DNA of 7,576 nucleotides from Bacteroidales bacterium (GTDB taxonomy: Bacteria; Bacteroidota; Bacteroidia; Bacteroidales; VadinHA17). Under the pieces are notes generated by a model. The model ran no database searches, was not told the origin of the DNA, and was given only the letters and a program-made list of their open reading frames with translations. The stretch is taken from NCBI GenBank assembly GCA_003501665.1, contig DNOQ01000286.1, positions 1-7,576 of the forward strand, given 5' to 3'. Positions 1 through 6,427 of this stretch are shown here, one piece after another; position 1 is the stretch's first letter, and each line of letters opens with the position of its first letter. A program made the position numbers and the translations under genes.

Positions 1-367
1 GGAAAGTAATAATATGTCAATCTATAATAGCGCTCCATAATGGTGTGACTATGTCGGAAGTATGCAGGGTTCTTGGTGTAACCCGTGAAGGCGTCAGGCT
101 TTGGAAAGAAAAGTTACGCACAAAGGGTCTGGAAGGTGTTCTCATGGCAGGCAAGGTGGGCAAACGTTCCCGTTTAACCCCCGAAAAAATTAAGGAGTTT
201 AGACAGATCTTAAAAAAGTCACCAAAACTCCAGGGAATAGAAGGTGAAAAATGGACAGGGCTTAAAGTAAAATACCTGGCTTCCCAAAAATGGGGGCTGA
301 CCATTGGTTTGAGAACTGCTCAGCAATGGCTCTCAAAGAATAAATAAATTTTCATGCGTTTGCCCTG
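1..367 (+). mobile_element. Insertion sequence, right-hand end (partial, continues left of window)
   Basis: This is the right end of an IS. It ends in a terminal inverted repeat, ATGCGTTTGCCCTGG (354-368), whose exact reverse complement occurs at 7551-7565 as the left end of an IS. The base directly outside starts a sequence (GACAGAAAAC, 368-377) that also directly precedes the other end (7542-7551), as expected for a 10-bp target duplication; 8 bp results if the full 15-bp repeats are counted. The interrupted gene outside it is vapC. The only gene seen inside is the 3' part of a helix-turn-helix ORF ending 7 bp before the repeat. Ends reading CAGGG with 8-10 bp duplications recall the ISAs1 family, but no DDE transposase is visible, so the family is unresolved. 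Confidence 0.75.
3..347 (+). CDS. IS-borne helix-turn-helix protein, 5'-truncated by the window edge
   Basis: The frame is open from base 3, and the text before the first possible internal start (GTG 45, ATG 51) still fits the fold, so the true start is probably left of the window. The visible 114 residues read as two DNA-binding units of the kind found at the N terminus of IS630/Tc1-mariner transposases. The first is a homeodomain-like helix-turn-helix (TMSEVCRVLGVTREGVRLW, about 48-104). After a basic linker (GKVGKRSRLTPEKIKEF) comes a second winged-helix part (WTGLKVKYLASQKWGL to TAQQWLSK, about 253-338). No catalytic DDE domain follows: the gene stops at 345-347, just before the IS end. 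It may be the DNA-binding subunit of a two-gene transposase whose catalytic gene lies to the left, or a passenger regulator. A role in end recognition is inferred. Confidence 0.6.
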   Translation, partial: KVIICQSIIALHNGVTMSEVCRVLGVTREGVRLWKEKLRTKGLEGVLMAGKVGKRSRLTPEKIKEFRQILKKSPKLQGIEGEKWTGLKVKYLASQKWGLTIGLRTAQQWLSKNK

Positions 368-368
368 G
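354..368 (+). repeat. IS terminal inverted repeat, right end
   Basis: The 15 bases ATGCGTTTGCCCTGG are the perfect reverse complement of 7551-7565. The outermost G (368) is also shared with the interrupted gene on both sides, so the true IS boundary could be 367 or 368. Confidence 0.8.
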
Positions 369-379
369 ACAGAAAACCA
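368..379 (+). repeat. Target-site duplication, left copy (12-bp direct repeat)
   Basis: GACAGAAAACCA occurs here and at 7542-7553, each directly at an IS end. In both places it encodes D-R-K-P of the PIN toxin. An 8-bp (ACAGAAAA) to 10-bp (GACAGAAAAC) core is the likely target duplication. The remaining bases match because the IS tips happen to repeat the vapC sequence. Confidence 0.8.
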
Positions 380-739
380 CATTCAAGAGAGGCGGCAATA
401 ATTTTTACTCTTATTGAGAATAAGAAGGTCAAAGGTTATGTTTCATCCTTAACATTTAGCAACCTGTATTACGTCCTTAGAAAATTTGAGCCTCATACTA
501 AGGTTATATCCAAACTGGACAGTATTTCCAAAATGGTGATCATTCTTAAAGTCGATCAGCAGACAGTAAAAGATGCAATCGCATCAGGATTTCAGGACTT
601 TGAGGATAGTATTCAATACTATTGTGCGCTTGATAACAAAAAAATTGATGTTCTGATAACAAGAAATACAAAAGACTATAAAAATTCAGAAATCCCGGTT
701 ATGACTCCTTCTGATTATTTAAAAATGGTCAGCATCTGA
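368..739 (+). pseudogene. vapC: VapC-type PIN-domain toxin, 3' part (5' end lies at 7494-7553)
   Basis: The frame is open from GAC 368 to the TGA at 737-739 and gives 123 residues starting DRKPHSREAAIIFTLIE. This is a PIN-domain ribonuclease toxin without its first 16 residues. Visible family marks are SSLTFSNLYYVLRK, the acidic FEDSIQYY block, ITRNTKDYK near the end, and PVMTPSDYL at the C terminus. The missing start, MTDLFIDTDVIIDFLI, with the first catalytic aspartates, is found at 7494-7541. Joining the two through the shared DRKP gives a complete 139-residue VapC, a usual length for the family. As it lies here it has no start codon or promoter and follows an IS end. The internal ATG at 533 could only give a 68-residue fragment without the active site. 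It would act, if intact, by cleaving RNA and be held in check by the antitoxin at 7244-7492. Confidence 0.85.
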
Positions 740-770
740 CACAGTCATAAAATTACCAGGGTTGTCACAT

Positions 771-2255
771 TTACACTGACAGTACCTCAGTTGCGGCTTT
801 TCTGCCGATGGTGTCCACTGCGATAATTTTGAATTTTTTACCTGTGGAGACCTGAAAACTGAAAGGATCTCTGGAAATCTGGGGAATATGCTTTACTGAT
901 CCGATAATATTGCATCCGCTTTCTATTTCATAATGTGAAACCGGTTCATTCCCCGCATAGCTGGTATCCCATGATATTCTTATTCCATCTGATCTGGTGA
1001 GTTTCGCATTTCCGGGAGGAGTAAGGCCTCTGTCAGGAAGCTGAAAATAATTAGTTTCACCATTATGTGCACGTGCACCTATATTTTCAAGTTCACGTCT
1101 TTCATTTTCACTCAGTGCATCAGGTGCAATCTGTGCGGCATAATAATTCTGTACAAGCTGACATTTTAAAGGATTATCATCAATCTGGCCGGTACCTATT
1201 ATCAGGGTATGTACGCCAGGAGTTGTAAGTACATATTCGATAAGAGGCTTGCTTGGAACCGATTCAGTTCCAATAATTCTGACAACATGTTCGGGTTTGT
1301 TTGACCATGCCGGTTCTTTGGTATACATTGCTCCGTCAGAAAATACCTTCATTGCAATAATCCCTATATTCTTTGCCTGTGCCACGGGGATCACATTGTA
1401 TTGCATATTAAGGTAACGTCTGTCATTAACATTGATAGCAACCAGCATGCCTTCCAGAAGGTCCCATTTGTCGCGCTGTATCATATCGATCATTACAGGT
1501 GCGCTGTAATGTCCTGAAAATCCAAGGTGTCTGACCAGCTTTTCATTTTTAGGATTCAGTCCGGTAATGTTAGTGCCATCCCTGTAGTCGCGAAGAGCAA
1601 CCAGGGCACCAAAATTATCATTTACATCAAGTGGTGTTTCAAGGCCTTTATACACCACATCAACCTCTTCAGGATTATTAAGATTATGAATGAGCATCAT
1701 GTTGACGTATGCACCTTCAGGGTAGGTCCCGTCATCGTTTCCAAACATCTGGGAAAGCGAGCGTTTCAGATCAGCCACCGCACCCTCTCCGTGATTCCCG
1801 TCAGTGCTGTTCCGGACCTTGTCCAGCTTTGGATAACCTCCTTTAGCCCAGCGAACCATGGTTTTTGTAGTCAGAAAAATATTGTCTCTCAGTTCCTTAT
1901 TGTAACCTTTCTGTCCCGGGATGAGATTAAGTTTCCTGAAGGCTTTTCCATAATTCACCTGGCTCGGACCATAGGCATTTGAGGTGTCATAATAATTAAT
2001 CCCGATATCAAAGGCTTTCAGTATGATATCAACAGGCTCAATCCCCACGGGAGTCCACTGAAGTGAACTTTGTCCTCCGAGGCCGATTGTTGTAACATCA
2101 AAATTGATCTTTCCAAAACGGCGTTTCATTGGAGAAGGAATCGACGTTGAAGTGCAGGAAAGGGCAGGCATCAATGAAAAACCGGCAGCTGCTGCTGCTG
2201 AAAGTCTCATAAATTCGCGTCGCGAAAGTCCGAATTTATTTTTACTCTGAGTCAT
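771..2255 (-). CDS. Tat-exported aldo/keto reductase with fibronectin III-like C-terminal domain
   Basis: The start at 2255 is preferred over the upstream ATG at 2294 because it puts a clean Tat signal at the N terminus (SRREFMRLSAAAAAGF, Arg12-Arg13) and lies about 40 bp behind a TATATTTG element. The protein has 494 residues. After the signal comes RRFGKINFDVTTIGLGG, the usual opening strand of aldo/keto reductases. The catalytic tetrad is present: Asp90 (YYDTSNAYG), Tyr95, Lys131 (FLTTKT) and His190 (MLIHNL). The barrel runs to about residue 400 (LIIGTGQIDDN near the end). The last 85 or so residues (ISWDT, HYEIESG, FKIIAVDTIGRKA) look like a fibronectin type III fold and are not part of a usual reductase. 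The likely reaction is NAD(P)H-dependent carbonyl reduction or the reverse sugar or alcohol oxidation; the substrate is unknown. The location is inferred to be periplasmic. An ALSC sequence near the cleavage site could anchor it as a lipoprotein, but the lipobox is weak. It converges with the vapC fragment, 31 bp apart. Confidence 0.85.
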   Translation of the reverse strand: MTQSKNKFGLSRREFMRLSAAAAAGFSLMPALSCTSTSIPSPMKRRFGKINFDVTTIGLGGQSSLQWTPVGIEPVDIILKAFDIGINYYDTSNAYGPSQVNYGKAFRKLNLIPGQKGYNKELRDNIFLTTKTMVRWAKGGYPKLDKVRNSTDGNHGEGAVADLKRSLSQMFGNDDGTYPEGAYVNMMLIHNLNNPEEVDVVYKGLETPLDVNDNFGALVALRDYRDGTNITGLNPKNEKLVRHLGFSGHYSAPVMIDMIQRDKWDLLEGMLVAINVNDRRYLNMQYNVIPVAQAKNIGIIAMKVFSDGAMYTKEPAWSNKPEHVVRIIGTESVPSKPLIEYVLTTPGVHTLIIGTGQIDDNPLKCQLVQNYYAAQIAPDALSENERRELENIGARAHNGETNYFQLPDRGLTPPGNAKLTRSDGIRISWDTSYAGNEPVSHYEIESGCNIIGSVKHIPQISRDPFSFQVSTGKKFKIIAVDTIGRKAATEVLSV

Positions 2256-2291
2256 CACAGAATATATTAATATGGGTTTAAGAATTAAATA

Positions 2292-2299
2292 CAAATATA
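2292..2299 (-). promoter_or_regulatory. Probable -7 promoter element of the aldo/keto reductase gene
   Basis: Read on the minus strand this is TATATTTG, a full match to the Bacteroidota -7 consensus TAnnTTTG, 36 bp before the chosen ATG. A TTTTG lies further upstream but only about 12 bp away, which is shorter than the usual -33/-7 spacing, so only the -7 part is supported. Confidence 0.4.
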
Positions 2300-2356
2300 A
2301 TAAAGATATCCAAAATTGGCACTGTAGGTTATTTGGGATCCGGAATATACACAGAA

Positions 2357-2496
2357 GGAATCTTCTTCAGCCATTTTGCCAGAAAGGTCATAGCCGATCC
2401 TTGGAACCAGAGCAGTTATCAGACCGATACTGTTCAGTACCATTGATCTGCACCGTTTGCGGTTGAACCCATATTGACTTCCAGGAATAACCTGGC
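2357..2496 (-). pseudogene. Decayed fragment of an aspartase/fumarase-superfamily gene (C-terminal region)
   Basis: On the minus strand, 2360-2464 reads NRKRCRSMVLNSIGLITALV followed by PRIGYDLSGKMAEED. This closely follows the C-terminal block of aspartate ammonia-lyases and class II fumarases (pattern GITANRExCxxxVxNSIGIVTALNPYIGYxxSxxIAKE). Just upstream the match jumps frame: 2457-2496 gives ARLFLEVNMGSTAN, which resembles the residues before NRE in the family. A small deletion or frameshift thus lies near 2457. The rest of a roughly 470-residue enzyme is missing, and the reading downstream (SFCVYSGSQ) no longer fits. It has no usable start and is a relic. The call rests on remembered family patterns over about 45 residues. 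It sits between two minus-strand genes and may mark an old deletion or rearrangement point. Confidence 0.55.
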
Positions 2497-2739
2497 ATTA
2501 TTTTGTTTATGATCTGAAACAGGTCAGCACAGGTATTCCTGAAGGTGTTAATATAATCAGATCTTATTTAGCCGGGTTTCTTCTGATTGTATAAAACTTC
2601 ACACGGAGTTATTAATCTATTCTTGACCATTGTAAAGGTGCTGAAGTGGATACCTGAACAAGGGTCATGTTATTTTCATCGGTAGAATAAACCGCTTTGG
2701 GCGGTATCCTGCTCCTGCCTTTAACCTGATCTGAGAATT
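2497..2739. other. Intergenic stretch with a short unassigned open frame
   Basis: No convincing gene is seen. On the minus strand a frame is open from about 2755 down to a TAA at 2612-2614, overlapping the end of the DUF4440 gene. It includes VKGRSRIPPKAVYSTDENNM followed by TLVQVSTSAPLQWSRID. It has no credible start of its own. The composition looks protein-like, so it may be another gene relic, but I do not recognise a family. A weak hairpin at 2691-2705 also lies here. Confidence 0.3.
2691..2705 (-). terminator. Weak hairpin, possible terminator of the DUF4440 gene
   Basis: On the minus strand ACCGC and GCGGT pair around a 5-base CCAAA loop, followed by TTATTCT. It begins 34 bp after the stop codon of the DUF4440 lipoprotein gene. 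The five-base-pair stem and imperfect T tract make it a weak candidate. Confidence 0.3.
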
Positions 2740-3171
2740 TCAATCCCAGACAAAACGCCAGTTGCCGTCCGGCTGTTTTTTCCATACGGTATGAAAGATA
2801 CCGTATGATTCTGTAATCCTGCCTGTACTGTCAGGAACCATATGAGTGTATTTCCCCCAGGTATATCCGAGGTCTCCTGATACATCTGCATGATTTGGAG
2901 CCCATAGCAGCCTGGTCCCGGGTTTCAGGTTCTTAAGATAATAATCCCTTATTGCTTCTTTTCCTCTTATCAGCTTACCGCCGCGTAGGATAACGGCACT
3001 GTCGGCAGCAAAATAGTAAAACGCTTCAGCAATACCACGTTCGCCAGCCATTTCAACGAATTCAAGCTCGGTGCTTATTATGCTTTGCCTGTCTTTGCCT
3101 GTCTTCGTTCCGCAGGAGATAGTTATCAGTGAAACAGTAAGTGTGATTAAAAGGATTGTTGAAAATCTCAT
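2740..3171 (-). CDS. DUF4440/SnoaL-like (NTF2-fold) small lipoprotein
   Basis: The 143-residue product starts with a hydrophobic signal peptide (MRFSTILLITLTVSLITISC) ending in Cys20, a probable lipidation site, although the lipobox ITISC is not ideal. The mature part has the features of the NTF2-like DUF4440/SnoaL fold: an early helix with AEAFYYFAADSAVILRGG, then the GKEAIRDYYLKNL helix, strands GDLGYTWGKYTHM and a final TVWKKQPDGNWRFVWD. Family members are small cone-shaped proteins, either ligand-binding or minor enzymes, and often of unknown role, so no reaction is assigned. It ends at TGA 2740-2742. The start at 3171 is chosen because it yields the signal peptide. It points in the same direction as the aldo/keto reductase gene but is 485 bp away, so co-transcription is doubtful. 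Confidence 0.75.
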   Translation of the reverse strand: MRFSTILLITLTVSLITISCGTKTGKDRQSIISTELEFVEMAGERGIAEAFYYFAADSAVILRGGKLIRGKEAIRDYYLKNLKPGTRLLWAPNHADVSGDLGYTWGKYTHMVPDSTGRITESYGIFHTVWKKQPDGNWRFVWD

Positions 3172-3222
3172 GGTTAATATAGTTTCAGAAAGCTTAAAAA
3201 TAATTAATAATTATCAGTTGGT

Positions 3223-3236
3223 TAAGGAGCTCCTTA
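3223..3236. repeat. 14-bp perfect palindrome upstream of the DUF4440 gene
   Basis: TAAGGAGCTCCTTA is perfectly self-complementary and lies 52 bp before the DUF4440 start codon. It could be an operator for a dimeric regulator, but there is no further support. Confidence 0.35.
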
Positions 3237-3327
3237 TGTAATATGAATGAAAAATGCTCAGAATCTTTGCTGAACATAGATAAACACGCTATTTTTGACA
3301 GAAATCCATTTGTATCCTTCCTGCCTG

Positions 3328-3343
3328 CCTGCCATCGGGCAGG
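3328..3343. repeat. Inverted repeat (6-bp stem, 4-base loop)
   Basis: CCTGCC and GGCAGG flank an ATCG loop, preceded by another CCTG unit. GC-rich hairpins of this look are, as I recall, scattered in Bacteroidota intergenic regions. It is probably a repeated extragenic element rather than gene-specific. Confidence 0.45.
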
Positions 3344-3380
3344 GCAAAATATTGACCACCCACAAAGAGTATCACTAAGG

Positions 3381-3398
3381 TCCCGATAGCTATCGGGA
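3381..3398. repeat. 18-bp perfect palindrome, probable dispersed Bacteroidota repeat
   Basis: TCCCGATAGCTATCGGGA is perfectly self-complementary with no loop. I recall the same palindrome in many Bacteroidota intergenic regions. It may act as a bidirectional transcription stop or as a protein-binding repeat. Its place between divergent promoters argues against a simple terminator for either neighbour. Confidence 0.5.
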
Positions 3399-3411
3399 TC
3401 AAAAAGTAACA

Positions 3412-3419
3412 CAAAGGTA
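3412..3419 (-). promoter_or_regulatory. Possible -7 promoter element, minus strand
   Basis: Read on the minus strand this is TACCTTTG, a match to TAnnTTTG. It would give an untranslated leader of about 235 bases before the DUF4440 start, containing all three palindromes. No -33 element is seen, so this could be chance. Confidence 0.2.
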
Positions 3420-3615
3420 TACACTAAATTATATACATTATTATGATTACCGGCATGCTGATCCCGCCGCCAGCCAGTGTTAATGTAGGGGGAACTTATT
3501 TGTTTATAGACCAGTTAATCATAGTTGTTATTGTTATCAAAATATTCCTTAAGTTTACGGTTACACCCAATAACTGGGGAGCATGCCTGATGATAAAGAG
3601 TTAAAATACATTCAG

Positions 3616-4755
3616 ATGAAGTTACTTATAAGATTTCAGTTTTTATACCTGTATATGGGCGTTATGATTTGCGTTTCCTGTACAAACAGGAATTCCGGTT
3701 ACGGCCCTGATATTTATGTACCCGATACTACATTTAAAGTGGTCGGATATCTTTCGACAGGGAATTTTAACAAGCTTGATTTACTTGAGCTTGACAAACT
3801 GACTTACCTCAATCTGGCATTTGCCAACCCGGATGCTGAAGGTAATCTTAAGGCCGACCGCAATGCCGATATCAGACCGGTTGTTGAAAGAGGACATGAA
3901 TTAAACCTTAAGGTATTCATATCACTTGCAGGAGGGGGCAGACCAGACACTGTTATCTGGAAATCATTGTTATTGCCGGAGAACAGGTCAGCATTCATTA
4001 AAAAGATACTGGATTATACAGAAGTTTATAAGCTCGACGGTGTTGATGTCGATATTGAATGGAATCTTTTACCTTATCTGGGGGATACCTATAGTCCGTT
4101 TGTTACTGAATTGAGGGACGCACTTCACTCCAGAGGTAAAGGGATCACTTCGGCACTTGGAGCTACAGGTCTGCATAAAGCTGTAGGGAAGGAAGCCCTT
4201 GAAGCATATGATTTTATAAATGTGATGGTTTATGATAAAACCGGAATCTGGCGACCGGATGATATTGGTCCGCATTCACCTTATTCCTATGCAGAAGAAG
4301 CAATCAGATTTTGGACGGAAGAAAGGAAAATTCCGGCTGACCGGATAATACTCGGCGTGCCGTTTTATGGATTTGACTTCACACCTCCGGCCAGGTATAT
4401 TTCCTATAAAGCAATAATAGAGGAAAACACCTCCTTTGCCTACCAGGATTCAGTCGGCAGGAAATATTATTATAACGGCATCCCCACAATTGTAAAAAAG
4501 ACCCGGCTGGCAAAAAACAAGCTCGGAGGAATTATGATCTGGGAAATTGCCTCAGATGCAGAGGGTGATCTTTCACTTATGCGTGCCATACACCAGACTC
4601 TTGAAGCCGGGGATTGTGAGGTGATCACATTTTTCAGGGATGAGGACGGGGACGGATACGGGGATATAGCCAAACCTTATCAGGCATGCAGTGCACCACA
4701 AGGTTATGTGACCAATATGAATGACAAGGATGATACTAATCCGAAAGTTCATTAG
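3616..4755 (+). CDS. GH18-family glycosidase (chitinase-like) lipoprotein with DGDGYGD C-terminal repeat
   Basis: The start at 3616 is chosen over ATG 3583 because it gives a normal signal peptide (KLLIRFQFLYLYMGVMICVSC) with probable lipidation at Cys22. The product has 379 residues. GH18 signatures are all present: SLAGGG (103-108), the catalytic DGVDVDIE (141-148, proton donor Glu148), the NVMVYDK motif (Met204, Tyr206, Asp207), LGVPFYGF, and GGIMIWEIASD near the end of the barrel (Trp309). The family hydrolyses beta-1,4-linked GlcNAc polymers such as chitin, or the chitobiose core of N-glycans; which applies cannot be told here. Residues 339-379 form one DEDGDGYGD...CSAPQGYV...DDTNP unit, a Ca-binding-like repeat common at the C terminus of secreted Bacteroidota proteins. 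The usual second Cys (DCDD) reads DKDD here. The protein is inferred to be on the cell surface or in the periplasm. It is transcribed alone, 122 bp before the ABC operon. Confidence 0.88.
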   Translation: MKLLIRFQFLYLYMGVMICVSCTNRNSGYGPDIYVPDTTFKVVGYLSTGNFNKLDLLELDKLTYLNLAFANPDAEGNLKADRNADIRPVVERGHELNLKVFISLAGGGRPDTVIWKSLLLPENRSAFIKKILDYTEVYKLDGVDVDIEWNLLPYLGDTYSPFVTELRDALHSRGKGITSALGATGLHKAVGKEALEAYDFINVMVYDKTGIWRPDDIGPHSPYSYAEEAIRFWTEERKIPADRIILGVPFYGFDFTPPARYISYKAIIEENTSFAYQDSVGRKYYYNGIPTIVKKTRLAKNKLGGIMIWEIASDAEGDLSLMRAIHQTLEAGDCEVITFFRDEDGDGYGDIAKPYQACSAPQGYVTNMNDKDDTNPKVH

Positions 4756-4877
4756 TTATCACTCGGGACCAGAATATCTTTTGAAATTACCAGAATAGCC
4801 GGTTTCGTGTTTTTCTATACTAAATCAGACTTTAACCATACGATTCAACTGTGCGCTGAACAATTATATAAAATACA

Positions 4878-5732
4878 ATGATACAGGTAATAGATTTGAA
4901 CTTTACCTATAAAAAAACGAAAAAGCAGGCTATTCGTCAAATGAATTTTAACATTCGTGAAGGTGAAGTATTTGGATTTCTCGGACCAAATGGTGCCGGA
5001 AAAACAACTACACAACGGCTTATAATAGGGTTGCTGAGAAATTACACGGGGCAGATTGAAGTTCTGGGAAAGGAAAGAAATCAGTGGAGTAAGGAATTTT
5101 ATGAGCAAATCGGTGTGGCTTTCGATTTTCCGAATCTCTATTTAAAATTAACGGCAAAAGAAAACCTGCAACTCATAGGTGCTTATTACAAGACTGAGAT
5201 TGAAAATCCGGAAAAACTGCTTGACCGTGTCGGACTCTTGCCTGATAAAGATGTGCGTGCAGAGAGTTTTTCGAAAGGAATGAAAATGAGATTGAATTTT
5301 ATCCGTTCCATTATGCATCAACCCAGATTGATGTTCTTTGATGAACCTACTGCAGGTCTCGACCCCGTAAATGCTCACATTATAAAAGAAATAATCCTGG
5401 AACAAAAATCTGCGGGTAAAACAGTTTTTCTCACAACCCATAACATGACGGTTGCTGAACAGCTTTGCGACAGGGTAGCCTTTATTGTTGAGGGACAAAT
5501 TGTGGTTACCGGTTCACCGAAGGACTTGATGATTGAACACGGTAAACGCAGGATAAAGGTGGAATATAAACTTGACGGCAAATTGATTGAGACAGAATTT
5601 GAAATGGATCATCTTGCCGAAAACAAACAGTTTACAGATATCCTGAAAAATACTGATATAAGAACTATTCACAGCTGTGAGGCAACCCTGGAGGATATTT
5701 TTATCAAATTAACAGGGAGGAATCTGCTATGA
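4878..5732 (+). CDS. ABC-2 type exporter, ATP-binding subunit
   Basis: The 284-residue ATPase powers the two permeases that follow. It carries Walker A GPNGAGKT (36-43), signature FSKGM (131-135, in place of LSGGQ), Walker B LMFFDE (151-156), the D-loop AGLDP, and switch histidine His188 (TTHNM). The Q-loop position reads GVAFDFPNLY, with Asp83 where Gln is usual; acidic versions occur in some drug-type ABC-2 ATPases. Beyond residue 215 is a short accessory domain ending in TLEDIFIKLTGRNL, a common ending in this group. The stop overlaps the next start by four bases (ATGA), so translation is coupled. The gene order (ATPase, permease, permease) and sizes recall the Rv2688c-Rv2686c type of exporters annotated for fluoroquinolone export, but the substrate here is unknown. 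Confidence 0.9.
   Translation: MIQVIDLNFTYKKTKKQAIRQMNFNIREGEVFGFLGPNGAGKTTTQRLIIGLLRNYTGQIEVLGKERNQWSKEFYEQIGVAFDFPNLYLKLTAKENLQLIGAYYKTEIENPEKLLDRVGLLPDKDVRAESFSKGMKMRLNFIRSIMHQPRLMFFDEPTAGLDPVNAHIIKEIILEQKSAGKTVFLTTHNMTVAEQLCDRVAFIVEGQIVVTGSPKDLMIEHGKRRIKVEYKLDGKLIETEFEMDHLAENKQFTDILKNTDIRTIHSCEATLEDIFIKLTGRNLL
5714..5720 (+). promoter_or_regulatory. Shine-Dalgarno-like sequence of the first permease
   Basis: GGGAGG with a preceding A lies 8 bases before ATG 5729, inside the end of the ATPase gene. It supports this start and the coupled ATGA overlap. Such a strong site is notable in a Bacteroidota-like genome, where most starts lack one. Confidence 0.5.
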
Positions 5733-6421
5733 GGTTTCTGCATGCAATTTGGGTGGATATCCGTTTTCAGTTGAAACAGGGATTCTATCTTGTATATGTT
5801 CTGATTACCATCATATACTTAATCCTGCTATCCTTTTTACCAGAGGATGTGTTGTCCATTGCATTGCCGCTTGTTGTTTTTTCTGATCCTTCTGTGCTGG
5901 GATTATTTTTTATCGGCGGAATTATTATGCTCGAAAAAGTGCAGGGAGTATTATCGGTTCTGGTGGTTTCACCACTGCGGACAATTGAATACCTGCTTTC
6001 AAAAGTTGTTTCACTGGCACTGGTATCTGTATTGGCAGCCTTTGCCATTACGGGTTTCAGTAATTACAGCAACGTGAACTGGCTGTTACTGTTTTTATCG
6101 ACTGTACTGACATCGGGCATTTTTACTCTGTGCGGGATCATGATCAATGCCGGATGTCAGACAGTGAATCAGTACATGATAAAGACCATTCCTTATATGC
6201 TGTTATTCGTTTTACCCTGTGTCTCACTGGTAGGATTTCCGTATTCATGGGTATTCACAATTGTCCCGAGTGTTGCAGCTTTACGATTGATGCTGGGTGC
6301 TTATACGGGAATACCCTTTTATGAGGCGGTTGCATTGATAATTTATTTAATCGGAATCAATTATTTGTTTCTGCGATGGACAATACGTGTTTTTGAAAAC
6401 GAAATTATTTATCAGGAGTAG
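5729..6421 (+). CDS. ABC-2 type exporter, permease subunit 1
   Basis: The 230-residue membrane protein has six hydrophobic spans at about 20-37, 47-66, 90-110, 117-140, 153-171 and 198-217, fitting a half-size ABC-2 permease. After the second span the cytoplasmic loop reads EKVQGVLSVLVVSPLRTIEY, the conserved E-x3-G-x-L-x3-VxPLxxxEYL pattern typical of this permease group and likely to contact the ATPase. It overlaps the ATPase gene by four bases and is 6 bp ahead of the second permease. It should form a heterodimer with the latter in the inner membrane. The substrate is not evident; homologous annotated systems export drugs. Confidence 0.85.
   Translation: MRFLHAIWVDIRFQLKQGFYLVYVLITIIYLILLSFLPEDVLSIALPLVVFSDPSVLGLFFIGGIIMLEKVQGVLSVLVVSPLRTIEYLLSKVVSLALVSVLAAFAITGFSNYSNVNWLLLFLSTVLTSGIFTLCGIMINAGCQTVNQYMIKTIPYMLLFVLPCVSLVGFPYSWVFTIVPSVAALRLMLGAYTGIPFYEAVALIIYLIGINYLFLRWTIRVFENEIIYQE
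6414..6418 (+). promoter_or_regulatory. Shine-Dalgarno-like sequence of the second permease
   Basis: AGGAG sits 9 bases before ATG 6428 and runs into the stop codon of the first permease (TAG 6419-6421), supporting coupled translation. Confidence 0.45.
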
Positions 6422-6427
6422 ATTATT

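Larger units (their letters stand above)
3172..3615. other. Divergent intergenic region without a supported gene, rich in inverted repeats
   Basis: This stretch separates the minus-strand DUF4440 gene from the plus-strand GH18 gene and should hold both promoters. It contains three perfect inverted repeats (3223-3236, 3328-3343, 3381-3398) and one TAnnTTTG match on the minus strand (3412-3419). Two short frames are open, 3194-3424 minus and 3443-3604 plus (53 codons, hydrophobic middle), but neither resembles a known protein and the first runs through the palindromes. I see no RNA gene here. Confidence 0.5.

Noticed and set aside
17..304. 95-codon minus-strand ORF inside the IS end
   Set aside because: It is antisense to the helix-turn-helix frame, which has the clear domain pattern.
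533..739. Independent small gene of 68 codons
   Set aside because: It is the in-frame C-terminal half of the PIN toxin that is open from 368; ATG 533 is an internal methionine.
1527..1982. 151-codon plus-strand ORF
   Set aside because: It lies wholly inside the aldo/keto reductase gene on the other strand, whose catalytic motifs are clear.
2272..2466. 64-codon plus-strand ORF
   Set aside because: It is antisense to the promoter of the aldo/keto reductase gene and to the aspartase relic; its composition is unlike a real protein.
3194..3424. 76-codon minus-strand gene
   Set aside because: It is read through two palindromic repeats, has no recognisable domain, and looks like a chance frame in repeat DNA.
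3443..3604. 53-codon plus-strand ORF with a hydrophobic middle
   Set aside because: It has no homology I recognise and no clear promoter, and it overlaps the region just before the GH18 start. Chance is more likely.
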